From positions 1-34,764 of the forward strand of contig WFOA01000078.1 in NCBI GenBank assembly GCA_015488325.1: a stretch of DNA of 34,764 nucleotides, written 5' to 3'. Under the pieces are notes generated by a model. It searched no databases and had not been told where the DNA came from. It worked only from the letters and a program-made list of their open reading frames with translations. A program made the translations under genes and the position numbers. Numbering within the stretch: the first letter of the stretch is position 1; each line of letters opens with the position of its first letter. Positions 7,905 through 16,027 of this stretch are shown piece after piece. This DNA is from Acidimicrobiia bacterium (lineage in GTDB: Bacteria; Actinomycetota; Acidimicrobiia; Spongiisociales; ZC4RG35).

Positions 7905-8888
7905 GTGGCGGCGAGGCCTTCGCGGTTTCTCGACATGCCGAAGGTGGAGCTCCACCTGCACCTGGAGGGTGCGGTCCCTCCGGCGGCGATGCTCGAAGCG
8001 ATACGTCGGCACGGCGACGACGAGGTCGACGCCCGGGTGCTGGCCGACCGGTACGTGTTTCGGGACTTCGCCGACTTCGTCGACACCTGGGTGTGGAAGA
8101 ACCGGTACCTCGACTCGTTGGCGACGATCGAATACGTGGCCGAGGCCGTCGCCGCCGAGCTCGTCGCCCACCGGGTCGTCTACGCCGAGGCGTTCTTCTC
8201 CCCGACCGACTTCGCCGAACACGGGCTCGCACCCCAAGAGCTGGCCCTCGCCTGGCGTCGCGGCCTCGATCGGGTGCCGGGATCCGACGTGGCGCTCATC
8301 GTCGATCTCGTGCGGGACACCGGACCCGACCGGGTCGCCCGCACTTTCGATCAGGTCCGGGAGGTGGCGGAGGAGGCCCGGATCGTCGGTGTGGGCATCG
8401 GCGGCACCGAAGACCGGTTCCCGCCGGCTCTGTTCCAGCCGGTGTACCGGAGGGCCCGTTCGGCCGGATTCCACCTCACCGCCCATGCCGGGGAGACGGC
8501 CGGTCCCCCGTCGGTGTGGAGCGCTCTCCGGGACCTCGGGGTGGAGCGGATCGGTCACGGCGTACGGGCGGTGGAAGACCCCGACCTGGTGCGCTTCCTG
8601 GCCGACACCCGGGTTCCTCTCGAAGTCTGCCCGACCTCGAACCTCCGCACCGGGGTGGTGTCCCACCTGGACCGACATCCCGTCTGGGAGCTGATCGCCG
8701 CCGGCTGTGCGGTCACCGTCAACACCGACGATCCCGCCATGTTCGGCTGCACCCTCGACGGCGAATACGAACTCCTGGCTTGCCGTCTCGACGACGGGGC
8801 GATCCGGGAGGTGGCGGGCGCGGCGATCGAGGCCTCCTGGGCGGCGGAGCCTCGACGGGTCGAACTCCGCCGGCTCCTCGAAACGTAG
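7905..8888 (+). CDS. add: Adenosine deaminase family protein
   Basis: A purine-salvage amidohydrolase of 327 residues that should deaminate adenosine (possibly adenine or another aminopurine) in the cytoplasm. The zinc and catalytic residues are all present: HLHLEG near residue 17, LTAHAGET (zinc His and catalytic Glu), ERIGHG (catalytic His) and VNTDDPAMF (the Asp pair). SNLRTG follows the usual CPTSN motif. I chose GTG 7905 because GGAAGGAGGGG precedes it; an internal Met at 7935 would cut close to the HxH motif. It seems to be a single-gene unit with a promoter at 7871. The adenine versus adenosine specificity is not decided by eye. Confidence 0.9.
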   Translation: MAARPSRFLDMPKVELHLHLEGAVPPAAMLEAIRRHGDDEVDARVLADRYVFRDFADFVDTWVWKNRYLDSLATIEYVAEAVAAELVAHRVVYAEAFFSPTDFAEHGLAPQELALAWRRGLDRVPGSDVALIVDLVRDTGPDRVARTFDQVREVAEEARIVGVGIGGTEDRFPPALFQPVYRRARSAGFHLTAHAGETAGPPSVWSALRDLGVERIGHGVRAVEDPDLVRFLADTRVPLEVCPTSNLRTGVVSHLDRHPVWELIAAGCAVTVNTDDPAMFGCTLDGEYELLACRLDDGAIREVAGAAIEASWAAEPRRVELRRLLET

Positions 8889-8906
8889 TGGAAGAGCCGG
8901 GGTTGC

Positions 8907-8912
8907 TAGCCT
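8907..8912 (+). promoter_or_regulatory. -10-like element TAGCCT for the amino-acid importer operon
   Basis: TAGCCT predicts a start near 8919, giving a leader of about 25 nt with GGGAGGG before ATG 8944. It lies immediately after the adenosine deaminase stop, so the importer probably has its own promoter. Confidence 0.5.
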
Positions 8913-8943
8913 CGGCGTCGGCGGATTCGAGATGGGAGGGACG

Positions 8944-9804
8944 ATGCGAATGCGAACGGTGGTAGTCCTGGCACTGGCGGTCGGTTTGGTCGCCGCCGCC
9001 TGCGCTGCGGGCGAAGAGACGGCGACGACGCCCGCGGCCGGTGCCGAGGCGTGCACGCCGGAGAGCCTCCAGACCGTCGAACCCGGCGTGCTCACCATCG
9101 CCACCGGGGAGCCGGCCTTCCCGCCCTGGGTCGAAGACGACGATCCGGCCTCCAAGCGCGGATTCGAAGCGGCAGTCGCCTACGCCGTGGCAGGGAAGCT
9201 CGGCTACTCGGACGACCAGGTCAAATGGATCCGCACCGGCTTCGACGAGGTGATCGCCCCGGGTCCCAAGGACTTCGACTTCAACATCCAGCAGTACTCG
9301 ATCACCGCCGAACGGGACGAAGTCGTGGACTTCAGCGTCCCCTACTACATCACGACCGAGGCGTTGGTGGCGTTCGCCGACTCGCCGGTCGTCCAGGCGG
9401 AGACCTTCGGCGACCTCAAGGGCTACAAGCTGGGGGCGGCCATCGGGACCACCAGCCTCGACTTCATCGAAGAGGTCATCCAACCCGATGAACCGGCGGC
9501 CGTCTACGACACCACCGCCGACGCCAAGGCGGCCCTCGACGCCGGTCAGGTCGATGCCCTCGTCTTCGACCTCCCCACCGCCTACTACATCACGGCCGTG
9601 GAGATCCCCGAGGCCACCATCGTCGGCCAGCTCGAAGCGCCTCCCGGGAAGTCCGATCAGCTCGGGTTGCTCATGGCCGAGGGCAGTCCCCTCAAGGCCT
9701 GCATCGACGACGCCCTCGAGGAGCTGAGGGCGGACGGCACCCTCGCGCGCCTGGCCGACGAATGGTTGACCCTCGGCGGTCAGATCAAGACGCTCACCCC
9801 TTGA
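8944..9804 (+). CDS. Amino-acid ABC transporter substrate-binding lipoprotein
   Basis: A family 3 solute-binding protein (286 residues) for a polar amino acid or similar small molecule. The first 20 residues form a lipoprotein signal ending in VAAAC, so the protein is anchored outside the membrane. Typical family 3 features are LTIATGEPAFPPWV, FNIQQYSITAERDEVVDFSV and YYITTEALVAF, then the second lobe with LGAAIGTTSLDFI and ALDAGQVDALVFDLPTAYY. ATG 8944 has GGGAGGG upstream. It heads an operon with a His/Glu-type permease and ATPase. The specific ligand is not readable. Confidence 0.92.
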   Translation: MRMRTVVVLALAVGLVAAACAAGEETATTPAAGAEACTPESLQTVEPGVLTIATGEPAFPPWVEDDDPASKRGFEAAVAYAVAGKLGYSDDQVKWIRTGFDEVIAPGPKDFDFNIQQYSITAERDEVVDFSVPYYITTEALVAFADSPVVQAETFGDLKGYKLGAAIGTTSLDFIEEVIQPDEPAAVYDTTADAKAALDAGQVDALVFDLPTAYYITAVEIPEATIVGQLEAPPGKSDQLGLLMAEGSPLKACIDDALEELRADGTLARLADEWLTLGGQIKTLTP

Positions 9805-9817
9805 CCGGATCCGTCGA

Positions 9818-10678
9818 GTGACGCGAGCGTCGCGTATCGGACGCCGGGGACCCGGACTGTTCCGGCCCCGGCGTCCAGGGCGGGAAGAGGGGGCACGAGC
9901 CGCCCTGGTGGCGTTCGTGTCCACGGTCGTCTTCCTGGTCGTCGTCGGCTGGCTGATCCTCACCTCGGAGGCGTGGCCCGCCGTCCAACGTCAGTTCTTT
10001 TCGTGGGAGCACCTGGTGGCGAGCTGGCCGGCCGTCGTGGGTGGGTTCTGGCTCGACATGAAGATGTTCCTGGTCGCTGAAGTGTTGATCCTCGCCATCG
10101 CCCTCGTGGTGGCGATGATCCGGTCCCTCCGCGGGCCGGCGTTCTTTCCACTCCGGGCGTTGGCGGTGGCCTACATCGATTTCATCCGCGGAGTGCCGAT
10201 CATCCTCCTCATCCTGCTGTTCGGGTTCGGCGTGCCCGCCCTCCAGCTCCCCGGCGTCCCCAACAGCCCGCTGTTCTGGGGTCTCGCCGCCCTGGTGGTG
10301 AGCTACAGCGCCTACACGGCCGAGGTGTACCGGGCGGGGATCGAGTCGGTCCACGAGAGTCAGCGGATGTCGGCACGTTCGCTGGGGCTCACCCAGATGC
10401 AGACGATCCGATACGTGCTCGTCCCCCAGGCGGTCCGCAACGTCGTCCCCGCCCTCTTGAACGGGCTCATCTCCCTGCAGAAGGACGTGGCGCTGGTGTT
10501 CGTCCTCGGGATCCGCGAAGGGGTGCGGGAAGCCCAGATCTACACGGCCCGGACCTTCAACTACACCCCCTACATCGCCGCCACCATCCTCTTCCTCCTC
10601 GTGAGCATCCCGGTGGCCCGCTTCACGGACTGGTACACGGAGCGGGACCGCCGCCGCAAGCAGGCGGTGGGAACGTGA
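9818..10678 (+). CDS. Amino-acid ABC transporter permease (HisM/GlnP family)
   Basis: An integral membrane subunit of 286 residues. After an Arg/Pro-rich N-terminus of about 28 residues come spans near 29-49, 80-102, 110-135, 150-170 and 235-270. The family hallmark is clear: YIDFIRGVPIILLILLF, then AYTAEVYRAGIESVHESQ, SARSLGLTQMQTIRYVLVPQ and LNGLISLQKDVALV. Only one permease gene is present, so it probably works as a homodimer. The start is GTG 9818, 13 nt after the binding-protein stop, without a strong ribosome site. It ends in a GTGA overlap with the ATPase gene. Confidence 0.92.
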   Translation: MTRASRIGRRGPGLFRPRRPGREEGARAALVAFVSTVVFLVVVGWLILTSEAWPAVQRQFFSWEHLVASWPAVVGGFWLDMKMFLVAEVLILAIALVVAMIRSLRGPAFFPLRALAVAYIDFIRGVPIILLILLFGFGVPALQLPGVPNSPLFWGLAALVVSYSAYTAEVYRAGIESVHESQRMSARSLGLTQMQTIRYVLVPQAVRNVVPALLNGLISLQKDVALVFVLGIREGVREAQIYTARTFNYTPYIAATILFLLVSIPVARFTDWYTERDRRRKQAVGT

Positions 10679-11424
10679 CGGTCCCGAAGCTCGAACTGCG
10701 GGGGGTCTACAAGGCCTTCGACGGGACCCCGGTGTTGCAGGGCATCGACCTGGTGGTGGGGGCGCACGACGTGGTCTGTCTCATCGGGGCGTCGGGCTCG
10801 GGCAAGTCCACCCTCCTGAAATGTGTGAATCTCCTCGTCCCCATCGACGCCGGAGAGATCCTCTTCGACGGGGTCGACATCGCTGCACCCGGTGTCAACC
10901 CCAACGAGGTGAGGGAGCGGATGGGGATCGTGTTCCAGCGTTTCAACCTGTTCCCCCACATGACGGTCCTCGACAACATCACCCTCGCGCCCCGCAAGGT
11001 CCACGGTGTCTCCCGGGACGATGCGGAGACGCAGGCCCGTGCGCTCCTGGATCGTTTCGGTCTGGGCGACAAGGCCGACGAATACCCCGACCGGCTGTCG
11101 GGGGGCCAGCAGCAGCGGGTGGCGATCATCCGGTCCCTCGCTACCGAACCCGAGCTCATGCTGTTGGACGAGGTGACGTCGGCGCTCGACCCGGAACTCA
11201 TCGCCGAGGTACTGGACGTGATCAGGGACCTCAAGTCGGCGGGCATGACGATGATCGTCGCTACCCACGAGATGGGCTTCGCCCGGGACGTCGCCGACCG
11301 GGTCTGTTTCCTCGACGGAGGGGTGATCTTGGAACAGGGTCCGCCCGAGGAGATCTTCGCTCGTCCCCGCCGGGAGCGGACCCGACAGTTCCTGCAGCGG
11401 ATCGTCGAAGCGGGACGGCTCTGA
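10675..11424 (+). CDS. Amino-acid ABC transporter ATPase (GlnQ/HisP family)
   Basis: The ATP-binding subunit (249 residues) of the polar amino-acid importer. Walker A GASGSGKS is at 38-45, Q-loop Gln88 in VFQRFNLFPH, signature LSGGQQQR at 141-148, Walker B LMLLDE at 161-166 and switch His198 in ATHEMGFARDVADR. The D-loop SALDPEL is normal. The length matches the GlnQ group, with no extra regulatory domain. GTG 10675 overlaps the permease stop as GTGA, which implies translational coupling. Confidence 0.95.
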   Translation: MTVPKLELRGVYKAFDGTPVLQGIDLVVGAHDVVCLIGASGSGKSTLLKCVNLLVPIDAGEILFDGVDIAAPGVNPNEVRERMGIVFQRFNLFPHMTVLDNITLAPRKVHGVSRDDAETQARALLDRFGLGDKADEYPDRLSGGQQQRVAIIRSLATEPELMLLDEVTSALDPELIAEVLDVIRDLKSAGMTMIVATHEMGFARDVADRVCFLDGGVILEQGPPEEIFARPRRERTRQFLQRIVEAGRL

Positions 11425-11491
11425 CTCCCGACGTCTCCGCTTGGGGGCCGTCGTCGTCGACCGTCCGGTCCGGTCGTCGAGACGGGGTCGG

Positions 11492-12271
11492 TCAGGTCAC
11501 CGAACGGAAGTCGGCGGGCCGCTTCTCCAAGAACGCCTTCATCCCTTCGAGGTGGGCGGGGGCTGCGCCCAGCTCCGCCTGGGCGAACCGCTCGGCGGCG
11601 AGGGCAGCGGTGAGGTCCGAGGCCGAAGCCTGGTGGAGGAGACGCCGGGTGGCGGCGTAGGCGGGTGGATGGCCGTTCGCCAGCTCCGAAGCCCATTCCA
11701 CCGCCTCGGCGACGACTCGGCCTGCCGGTACCACCCGGTGGGCCAGCCCCAGCTCGGCGGCTTCGGCGGCCCCGAGGCGGCGGTTCGTGAAGGTGAACTC
11801 GATCGCCCGGGACAGCCCGAGATGCCGGGGGAGGAACCACGTCGATCCTGTGTCGGGGACCAGGGCGAGGCCGATGAACGCGGGGAGGAAGAACGACTCG
11901 TCTGCCATCACCCGCAGGTCACATGCCAGGGCGATGCCCATCCCCGCCCCGGCCGCGACGCCGTTCACGGCGGCGATCGTCGGGACCTCCACGTCCACCA
12001 ACGCCTCCACGATCGGGTTGAAACGCCGGTCGATCACCGGGCCGAGGTCGGGTCCGCCGGCCTCGTACTCACCCATCAGGTCCGACAGGTCGGCGCCGGA
12101 GCAGAAGGCCTTCCCGGCACCGGTGATCACCGCCGCCCGGGCTTCGTCGGCTGCCCGTCCCAGCCCGGCGACGAGCTCGTCGCAGAGCTGTTGGGAGATG
12201 GCGTTGTACCGGTCGGGGCGGTCGAGGGTGAGGACGGCGACGTCGCCGTCGAGGCGGTAGGTCACGGCCAT
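11492..12271 (-). CDS. Enoyl-CoA hydratase/isomerase family protein
   Basis: A crotonase-fold enzyme of 259 residues acting on acyl-CoA double bonds in fatty-acid or related catabolism. Visible motifs are GAGKAFCSGADLSDL (CoA and oxyanion-hole region), VNGVAAGAGMGIALACDLRV (second oxyanion glycine) and FIGLALVPDTGSTWFLPRHL. The Asp in PDTGS recalls PaaG-type isomerases/hydratases, so the exact reaction is open. ATG 12271 has GAGGAG seven bases upstream. A minus-strand -10-like TAGGCT lies at 12304-12299. It is divergent from an acyl-CoA dehydrogenase, which suggests a shared beta-oxidation role. Confidence 0.9.
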   Translation of the reverse strand: MAVTYRLDGDVAVLTLDRPDRYNAISQQLCDELVAGLGRAADEARAAVITGAGKAFCSGADLSDLMGEYEAGGPDLGPVIDRRFNPIVEALVDVEVPTIAAVNGVAAGAGMGIALACDLRVMADESFFLPAFIGLALVPDTGSTWFLPRHLGLSRAIEFTFTNRRLGAAEAAELGLAHRVVPAGRVVAEAVEWASELANGHPPAYAATRRLLHQASASDLTAALAAERFAQAELGAAPAHLEGMKAFLEKRPADFRSVT

Positions 12272-12298
12272 CACGGAACTCCTCGTCTCGGGCTCATC

Positions 12299-12335
12299 AG
12301 CCTACGAGAGCAGGAGCTCGTTCGCCGGGTATCGT
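12299..12335. promoter_or_regulatory. Divergent promoters between enoyl-CoA hydratase and acyl-CoA dehydrogenase
   Basis: On the minus strand, TAGGCT (12304-12299) predicts a leader of about 21 nt with GAGGAG. On the plus strand, TATCGT (12330-12335) ends exactly seven bases before ATG 12342, so that transcript should be leaderless. Confidence 0.6.
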
Positions 12336-12341
12336 GACCCC

Positions 12342-13529
12342 ATGGTGGACGCGTTTCGTGCCGAGGTGCGGGCCTTCCTCGAAGCAGAGTGGGATCCCGA
12401 CCGGTACCCCGAGGAGCGGGGACCCCTCGCCGGGGGCGACACGGTGGGTTCGTGGCACCGTCGCCTTCAGGAGGCACGCCTGGTCGCCCCCCACTATCCC
12501 GAAGCGTACGGGGGGCGGGGGCTGGGGATGGCCGAACGGCTCGTCGTCACCGAAGAGCTGGTGCGGGTGGGTGCTCCCGGTCCCGGCAACGTCATCGGGA
12601 TCGGCTGGGCCGGCCCGGCGATCCTCGCCCACGGCACCGACGACCAGAAACGGCGGTTCCTGGAGCCGACGCTGTGGGGGGACGTGATCTGGTGTCAGCT
12701 CTTCAGCGAACCCGACGCCGGTTCGGACCTGGCGGGCCTGCGGACCCGGGCCGAGCGTGACGGGGAACGGTGGATCGTGAACGGCCAGAAGATCTGGAGT
12801 TCGGGGGCCGCCGAGGCCGACCGGGGCATCCTGATCGCCCGTACCGATCCCGACGTCCCCAAACATCGAGGGCTCACGTTCTTCCTCATCGACATGCACC
12901 AGCCCGGGATCGAGGTCCGTCCGATCCGCCAGATGACCGGGGAGTCCCACTTCAACGAGGTCTTCTTCACCGACGCCGTCGTGTCCGACGACGACCGGGT
13001 CGGTGAGGTGAATGAGGGATGGCGGGTGGTGGTCACCACGCTGATGCAGGAGCGGATCAATCTCTCCGCAGGCAGAGGCCTCCTCTGGGGCGGCGGCAGG
13101 AGCTTCGAGGAGTTCTGGGAGTGGGCGCGGGCGGCTGCGCCCCGCGACCGGGTCGAACGAGACCGGTGGGCGGAGTTGTACGTCCGCCACCGTGTGATCG
13201 AGCTGATGAGGACCCGGGTGGTCGCCGGGCTGGCGGCAGGTGGCTCCCCCGGACCGGAGGCTGCGGTTCTCAAGCTGCTCACCGACTCCTTCGGCCAGGA
13301 CACCTACGAGGCGGTCGTCGACCGTCTGGGTCCGACGGGGATGCTCGGACCCGGAGACGTCGACGACGACGTGGCGGGCTGGCAGCTCGGGTTCCTGTTC
13401 AGCCAGGCCCTCACCATCGGCGGGGGTACCACCAACATCCAGAAGAACATCCTGGGTGAACGGGCCCTGGGGTTGCCGGGGGACATTCGGGTGGACACGG
13501 GGCCTCCCCGGGCCTCGACGTCGGCGTGA
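12342..13529 (+). CDS. Acyl-CoA dehydrogenase
   Basis: An FAD-dependent dehydrogenase of 395 residues that introduces the alpha-beta double bond into acyl-CoA. The family core is visible: CQLFSEPDAGSDLAGLRTRA, then WIVNGQKIWSSGA, the middle beta domain with FNEVFFTDAVV, and the C-terminal helical bundle ending in GGGTTNIQKNILGERALGLP. The length is normal. ATG 12342 is preceded at the right distance by a -10 TATCGT and has no ribosome site, consistent with a leaderless mRNA. The divergent enoyl-CoA hydratase could use its product. The acyl substrate is not known. Confidence 0.93.
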   Translation: MVDAFRAEVRAFLEAEWDPDRYPEERGPLAGGDTVGSWHRRLQEARLVAPHYPEAYGGRGLGMAERLVVTEELVRVGAPGPGNVIGIGWAGPAILAHGTDDQKRRFLEPTLWGDVIWCQLFSEPDAGSDLAGLRTRAERDGERWIVNGQKIWSSGAAEADRGILIARTDPDVPKHRGLTFFLIDMHQPGIEVRPIRQMTGESHFNEVFFTDAVVSDDDRVGEVNEGWRVVVTTLMQERINLSAGRGLLWGGGRSFEEFWEWARAAAPRDRVERDRWAELYVRHRVIELMRTRVVAGLAAGGSPGPEAAVLKLLTDSFGQDTYEAVVDRLGPTGMLGPGDVDDDVAGWQLGFLFSQALTIGGGTTNIQKNILGERALGLPGDIRVDTGPPRASTSA

Positions 13530-13553
13530 CGGGTGACGACGCCGGGGGTCACG

Positions 13554-14744
13554 ATGGCCCGTGACCGCTGCTCGTTCTGTGACAAGCCCCGGGTCGAAGT
13601 CGACCATCTGGTCGGCGGACCCCGCGGGGTGTCGATCTGTGCGGAGTGTGTGGGGATCGCCTACGAGGTGGTGCGGGCGTCACGGAGGCCCGCGTCGACG
13701 GACCGGGTCCTCACCGGTATCGGGATGCTGGTCACCAACGACCGGCGGCGTCCGGGTCGGCTCGGCGTCGTGGAGGAGGCGGCGGTGGCGATCAGGGTGG
13801 GCAAGGTCACCTGGGTGGGGGAGGAACGTCGGATCCCCTCCCGGTACCGGGCGCTCCCCGAGGTGCCGTGTGGCGGCCGGATGGTGATCCCCGGGTTCGT
13901 GGATGCCGCCACCCATCTGACCGGCTCCGGGGTCGACGGCAGGCCCCAACCCGAGGTGGCGGCTGCGGAGACCACCGACCGTGCCGCCCGTTCCCTCGCC
14001 CGGGGCACCACGACCATCGACATCGCCGCCGGCGGCAGTGGGGATCCGATCACCGACACGTCGCTGCTGGCGGTGGCGAGGGTGGTGGGGGAGCGGATGC
14101 CCTGTCGGGTGGACGTCACCTGGCGGACGGCCTCAACGTGTGCGACCACCGCCGTGACGGCGGGGATGGTGGAGACCGCTGCCAGGCTCGCGTCCCAGGT
14201 GGAGATCCCGGCGCCGGTCCCGCCTGGCGTCCTGTCGACGATGCGGCGAGCCCGTCTGCGGATCAGGTTGGTGGAGCCGCCGCCGGGGTCGCTCTCGGAG
14301 GGCGTGGAGGTCGACGCCGTGGGCCGGCTCGCCGCGCCGAGCGAGGACGACCTGGCCGCCCTCGCCGGATCCGACGTCCCGGTGATCCTCACCGTCGCAG
14401 ACCTGCTGGCCGGACGCCCCTGGCCGGGTCGCCAGGTCCTCGACGCCGGCGTGGCGCTCGCCGTGGCGACCGGGTCGGATCCCGAAGGGACGGAGGTGGC
14501 AGGTCTGGGACTGGGGGTGGCGTTGGCGGTGGCCTTCGGGGGACTCACCGCCGAGGAGGCGTTGTGGGCCGTCACCAGGGGTGGGGCGTTGGCGTTGGGC
14601 GCTCCGGAGCTCGGATGGATCGGTCCCGGGGCGGCAGGTGACCTGGTCGTGGCCGACGCCGCCGAACCGGCGGATCTGGTCGGCCGGCCCGACGGGGACA
14701 CCGTCTTCCGGGTGGTGGCCGGCGGGGAGCTGATCCCCGTTTGA
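13554..14744 (+). CDS. ClpX-type zinc finger fused to a degenerate HutI-like amidohydrolase
   Basis: A 396-residue protein with an unusual architecture. Residues 6-32 form a four-cysteine zinc finger (CSFC, then ICAEC, with a GGP turn between) very like the N-terminal domain of ClpX, but no AAA+ domain follows. From about residue 50 the sequence follows imidazolonepropionase (HutI): LTGIGMLVTND, VVEEAAVAIRVGKVTWVG, MVIPGFVDAATHLTGSG, ARGTTTIDIA, LTAEEALWAVTRGGALALG and a GAAGDLVVADA tail. Key residues are lost: the metal-binding HTH is ATH, the KSGYG loop is absent, and TDFNPG is replaced by TGSDPEG. It therefore looks like a pseudoenzyme. ATG 13554 has a weak GGGGG upstream; GTG 13533 is an alternative. 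HU follows downstream on its own promoter. The function is unknown. Confidence 0.85.
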   Translation: MARDRCSFCDKPRVEVDHLVGGPRGVSICAECVGIAYEVVRASRRPASTDRVLTGIGMLVTNDRRRPGRLGVVEEAAVAIRVGKVTWVGEERRIPSRYRALPEVPCGGRMVIPGFVDAATHLTGSGVDGRPQPEVAAAETTDRAARSLARGTTTIDIAAGGSGDPITDTSLLAVARVVGERMPCRVDVTWRTASTCATTAVTAGMVETAARLASQVEIPAPVPPGVLSTMRRARLRIRLVEPPPGSLSEGVEVDAVGRLAAPSEDDLAALAGSDVPVILTVADLLAGRPWPGRQVLDAGVALAVATGSDPEGTEVAGLGLGVALAVAFGGLTAEEALWAVTRGGALALGAPELGWIGPGAAGDLVVADAAEPADLVGRPDGDTVFRVVAGGELIPV

Positions 14745-14768
14745 CACGGTTTTTCGGGTGTGTTCGGT

Positions 14769-14774
14769 TACCGT
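14769..14774 (+). promoter_or_regulatory. -10-like element TACCGT for the HU gene
   Basis: TACCGT predicts a start near 14781 and a leader of about 47 nt ending in GAGAGGGAGGA before ATG 14828. A perfect TTGACA at 14741-14746 overlaps the upstream stop codon, but it is 22 bp from this -10, longer than the usual 17-18 bp. Confidence 0.45.
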
Positions 14775-14827
14775 TGGATGCCGGATGGGCCCAGGGGGGA
14801 CGTCCGACACCCAGAGAGGGAGGACCG

Positions 14828-15121
14828 ATGAACAAGACCGAGATGGCGCAGAAGCTCGCCAAGAAGACGGACCTCACCGTCGCCAAGGCCTCCGAGGTGA
14901 TCGACGCGATCTTCTCGACGAAGCCGGGTGAGGGCATCATCGCCGTCGAGCTCGACGCCGGTCGCAAGGTGTCGATCGCCGGATTCGGCACGTTCGCCAC
15001 GAAGAGCCGCGCTGCTCGCAAGGGTCGGAACCCGGCGACCGGCGAGACGATCGACATCCCGGCCCGCAAGTACGCCAAGTTCACGCCGGCGAAGGGTCTG
15101 AGAGAACGCGTCGAGCAGTGA
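14828..15121 (+). CDS. hup: HU family nucleoid protein
   Basis: A histone-like DNA-bending protein of 97 residues that binds the chromosome as a dimer. The start MNKTEMAQKLAKKTDLTVAK and the DNA-arm region FGTFATKSRAARKGRNPATG followed by PARKYAKFTPAKGL are classic HU. It lacks the long Lys/Ala-rich tail of mycobacterial HupB, so it is the short form. ATG 14828 is preceded by GAGGGAGGA. A strong hairpin after the stop (15141-15170) makes it a single-gene unit. Confidence 0.96.
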   Translation: MNKTEMAQKLAKKTDLTVAKASEVIDAIFSTKPGEGIIAVELDAGRKVSIAGFGTFATKSRAARKGRNPATGETIDIPARKYAKFTPAKGLRERVEQ

Positions 15122-15140
15122 CATCGATCGAGTCGTGCAG

Positions 15141-15170
15141 AACGTGGGGCCCTTCGAAGGGTCCCACGTT
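15141..15170 (+). terminator. Terminator hairpin after HU
   Basis: AACGTGGG pairs with CCCACGTT, followed by one G-T wobble and a self-complementary CCCTTCGAAGGG apex. The hairpin begins 19 nt after the HU stop. A short CCGTTT follows but no real U tract. It directly precedes the promoter of the second GDPD gene. Confidence 0.8.
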
Positions 15171-15175
15171 CCGTT

Positions 15176-15181
15176 TACCCT
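15176..15181 (+). promoter_or_regulatory. -10-like element TACCCT for the second GDPD gene
   Basis: TACCCT ends eight bases before GTG 15189. There is no ribosome site, so a leaderless transcript starting at or next to the start codon is likely. Confidence 0.55.
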
Positions 15182-15188
15182 GGGCGGT

Positions 15189-15983
15189 GTGACCCGCCCG
15201 ATCTTCGACGAGCCGCCCCCGTACGCCATCGCCCACCGGGGGAGCCGGGTGCTGTGGCCCGAGAACACCCTCACCGCGTTCCGCGGCGCGGTGGAGCTGG
15301 GGTTCCGGTGGCTGGAGACGGACCTTCATCAGACCCGTGACGGGACGATCGTCTGCATCCACGACGACACCGTCGACCGCACCACGGACGGCACCGGCAG
15401 GGTTGCCGACTTGACCCTCGCCGAGGTGAAGGCCCTCGACGCCGGATACCGGTTCCGCCGGGACCACGACCATCCTTTCCGAGGTCGGGGGGTTCGGGTG
15501 CCCACCCTGGAGGAGGTGGTGTCGGAGTTCTCCGACGTGAAGCTCGTCGTCGACCTGAAACAGGACGGGATGGAGCGGGGTCTCGCCGACCTGATCACCC
15601 GGTTCGACCTGTGGGACCGGCTCATCGTGGGGAGTTTCAGCGGCGAGCGGTTGGCACGGTTCCGTCGGGAGACCGACGGCCGGGTGGCGACGTCGACCGG
15701 CCCGAAGGAGACGTTCCGGGTGTGGCTGCGTTCGTGGATCGGGACGCCGCTGCACGTCGCCGACGCCCTCCAGGTCCCCCGGTTCTATTGGGGTCTCCCG
15801 GTGGTGACGAAGCGGACCGTGGCGGCGGCGCATCGGGCGGGGATGCAGGTCCACGTATGGACGGTGAACGAACCCGACGTGATGGGCGAGCTGTTGGATT
15901 GGGGGGTGGACGGGCTCATCACCGATCGTCCGGACCTGTTGAAGACGGTGCTGGAAGGCCGGGGGATCTGGCAGGGCGCCTGA
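15189..15983 (+). CDS. Glycerophosphodiester phosphodiesterase family protein
   Basis: A second GDPD enzyme (264 residues), distinct from the one at 5669. The motifs are intact: AIAHRGSRVLWPENT (His-Arg and Glu-Asn), LETDLHQTRDG (metal Glu and Asp), VCIHDDTVDRTTDGTG (second His), VVDLKQD, and the C-terminal VWTVNEPDVMGELLDWGVDG. It is closer to the canonical GDPD consensus than the operon-linked copy (ETD versus ESD). No signal peptide is seen. I chose GTG 15189 because a -10 element lies eight bases upstream; an ATG at 15135 would put the terminator hairpin inside the gene. It is probably transcribed alone. Confidence 0.92.
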   Translation: MTRPIFDEPPPYAIAHRGSRVLWPENTLTAFRGAVELGFRWLETDLHQTRDGTIVCIHDDTVDRTTDGTGRVADLTLAEVKALDAGYRFRRDHDHPFRGRGVRVPTLEEVVSEFSDVKLVVDLKQDGMERGLADLITRFDLWDRLIVGSFSGERLARFRRETDGRVATSTGPKETFRVWLRSWIGTPLHVADALQVPRFYWGLPVVTKRTVAAAHRAGMQVHVWTVNEPDVMGELLDWGVDGLITDRPDLLKTVLEGRGIWQGA

Positions 15984-15989
15984 TCCGCT

Positions 15990-16012
15990 GCCCGCCCGGC
16001 GTCACGGCGGGC
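15990..16012. terminator. Hairpin between convergent GDPD and methyltransferase genes
   Basis: GCCCGCC (15990-15996) pairs with GGCGGGC (16006-16012) around a 9-nt loop, in the 44-bp gap between two convergent stop codons. It could serve both strands. No U tract is visible on either side. Confidence 0.5.
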
Positions 16013-16027
16013 CGACCGGGCACGATG

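Noticed and set aside
11425-11491. Terminator between the amino-acid importer ATPase and the convergent enoyl-CoA hydratase
   Set aside because: Only short, imperfect GACCG/CGGTC pairings with a 2-nt loop were found; not enough to call a hairpin.
13554-14744. Working imidazolonepropionase of a histidine-degradation (hut) pathway
   Set aside because: The metal ligands and substrate loops are missing and no hutH, hutU or hutG gene is nearby.
14741-14769. TTGACA at 14741 as the -35 box of the HU promoter
   Set aside because: It is a perfect -35 sequence but 22 bp from the best -10 (TACCGT) and overlaps the previous stop codon. It may be chance; spacing of 17 bp would require the poor hexamer TCGGTT.
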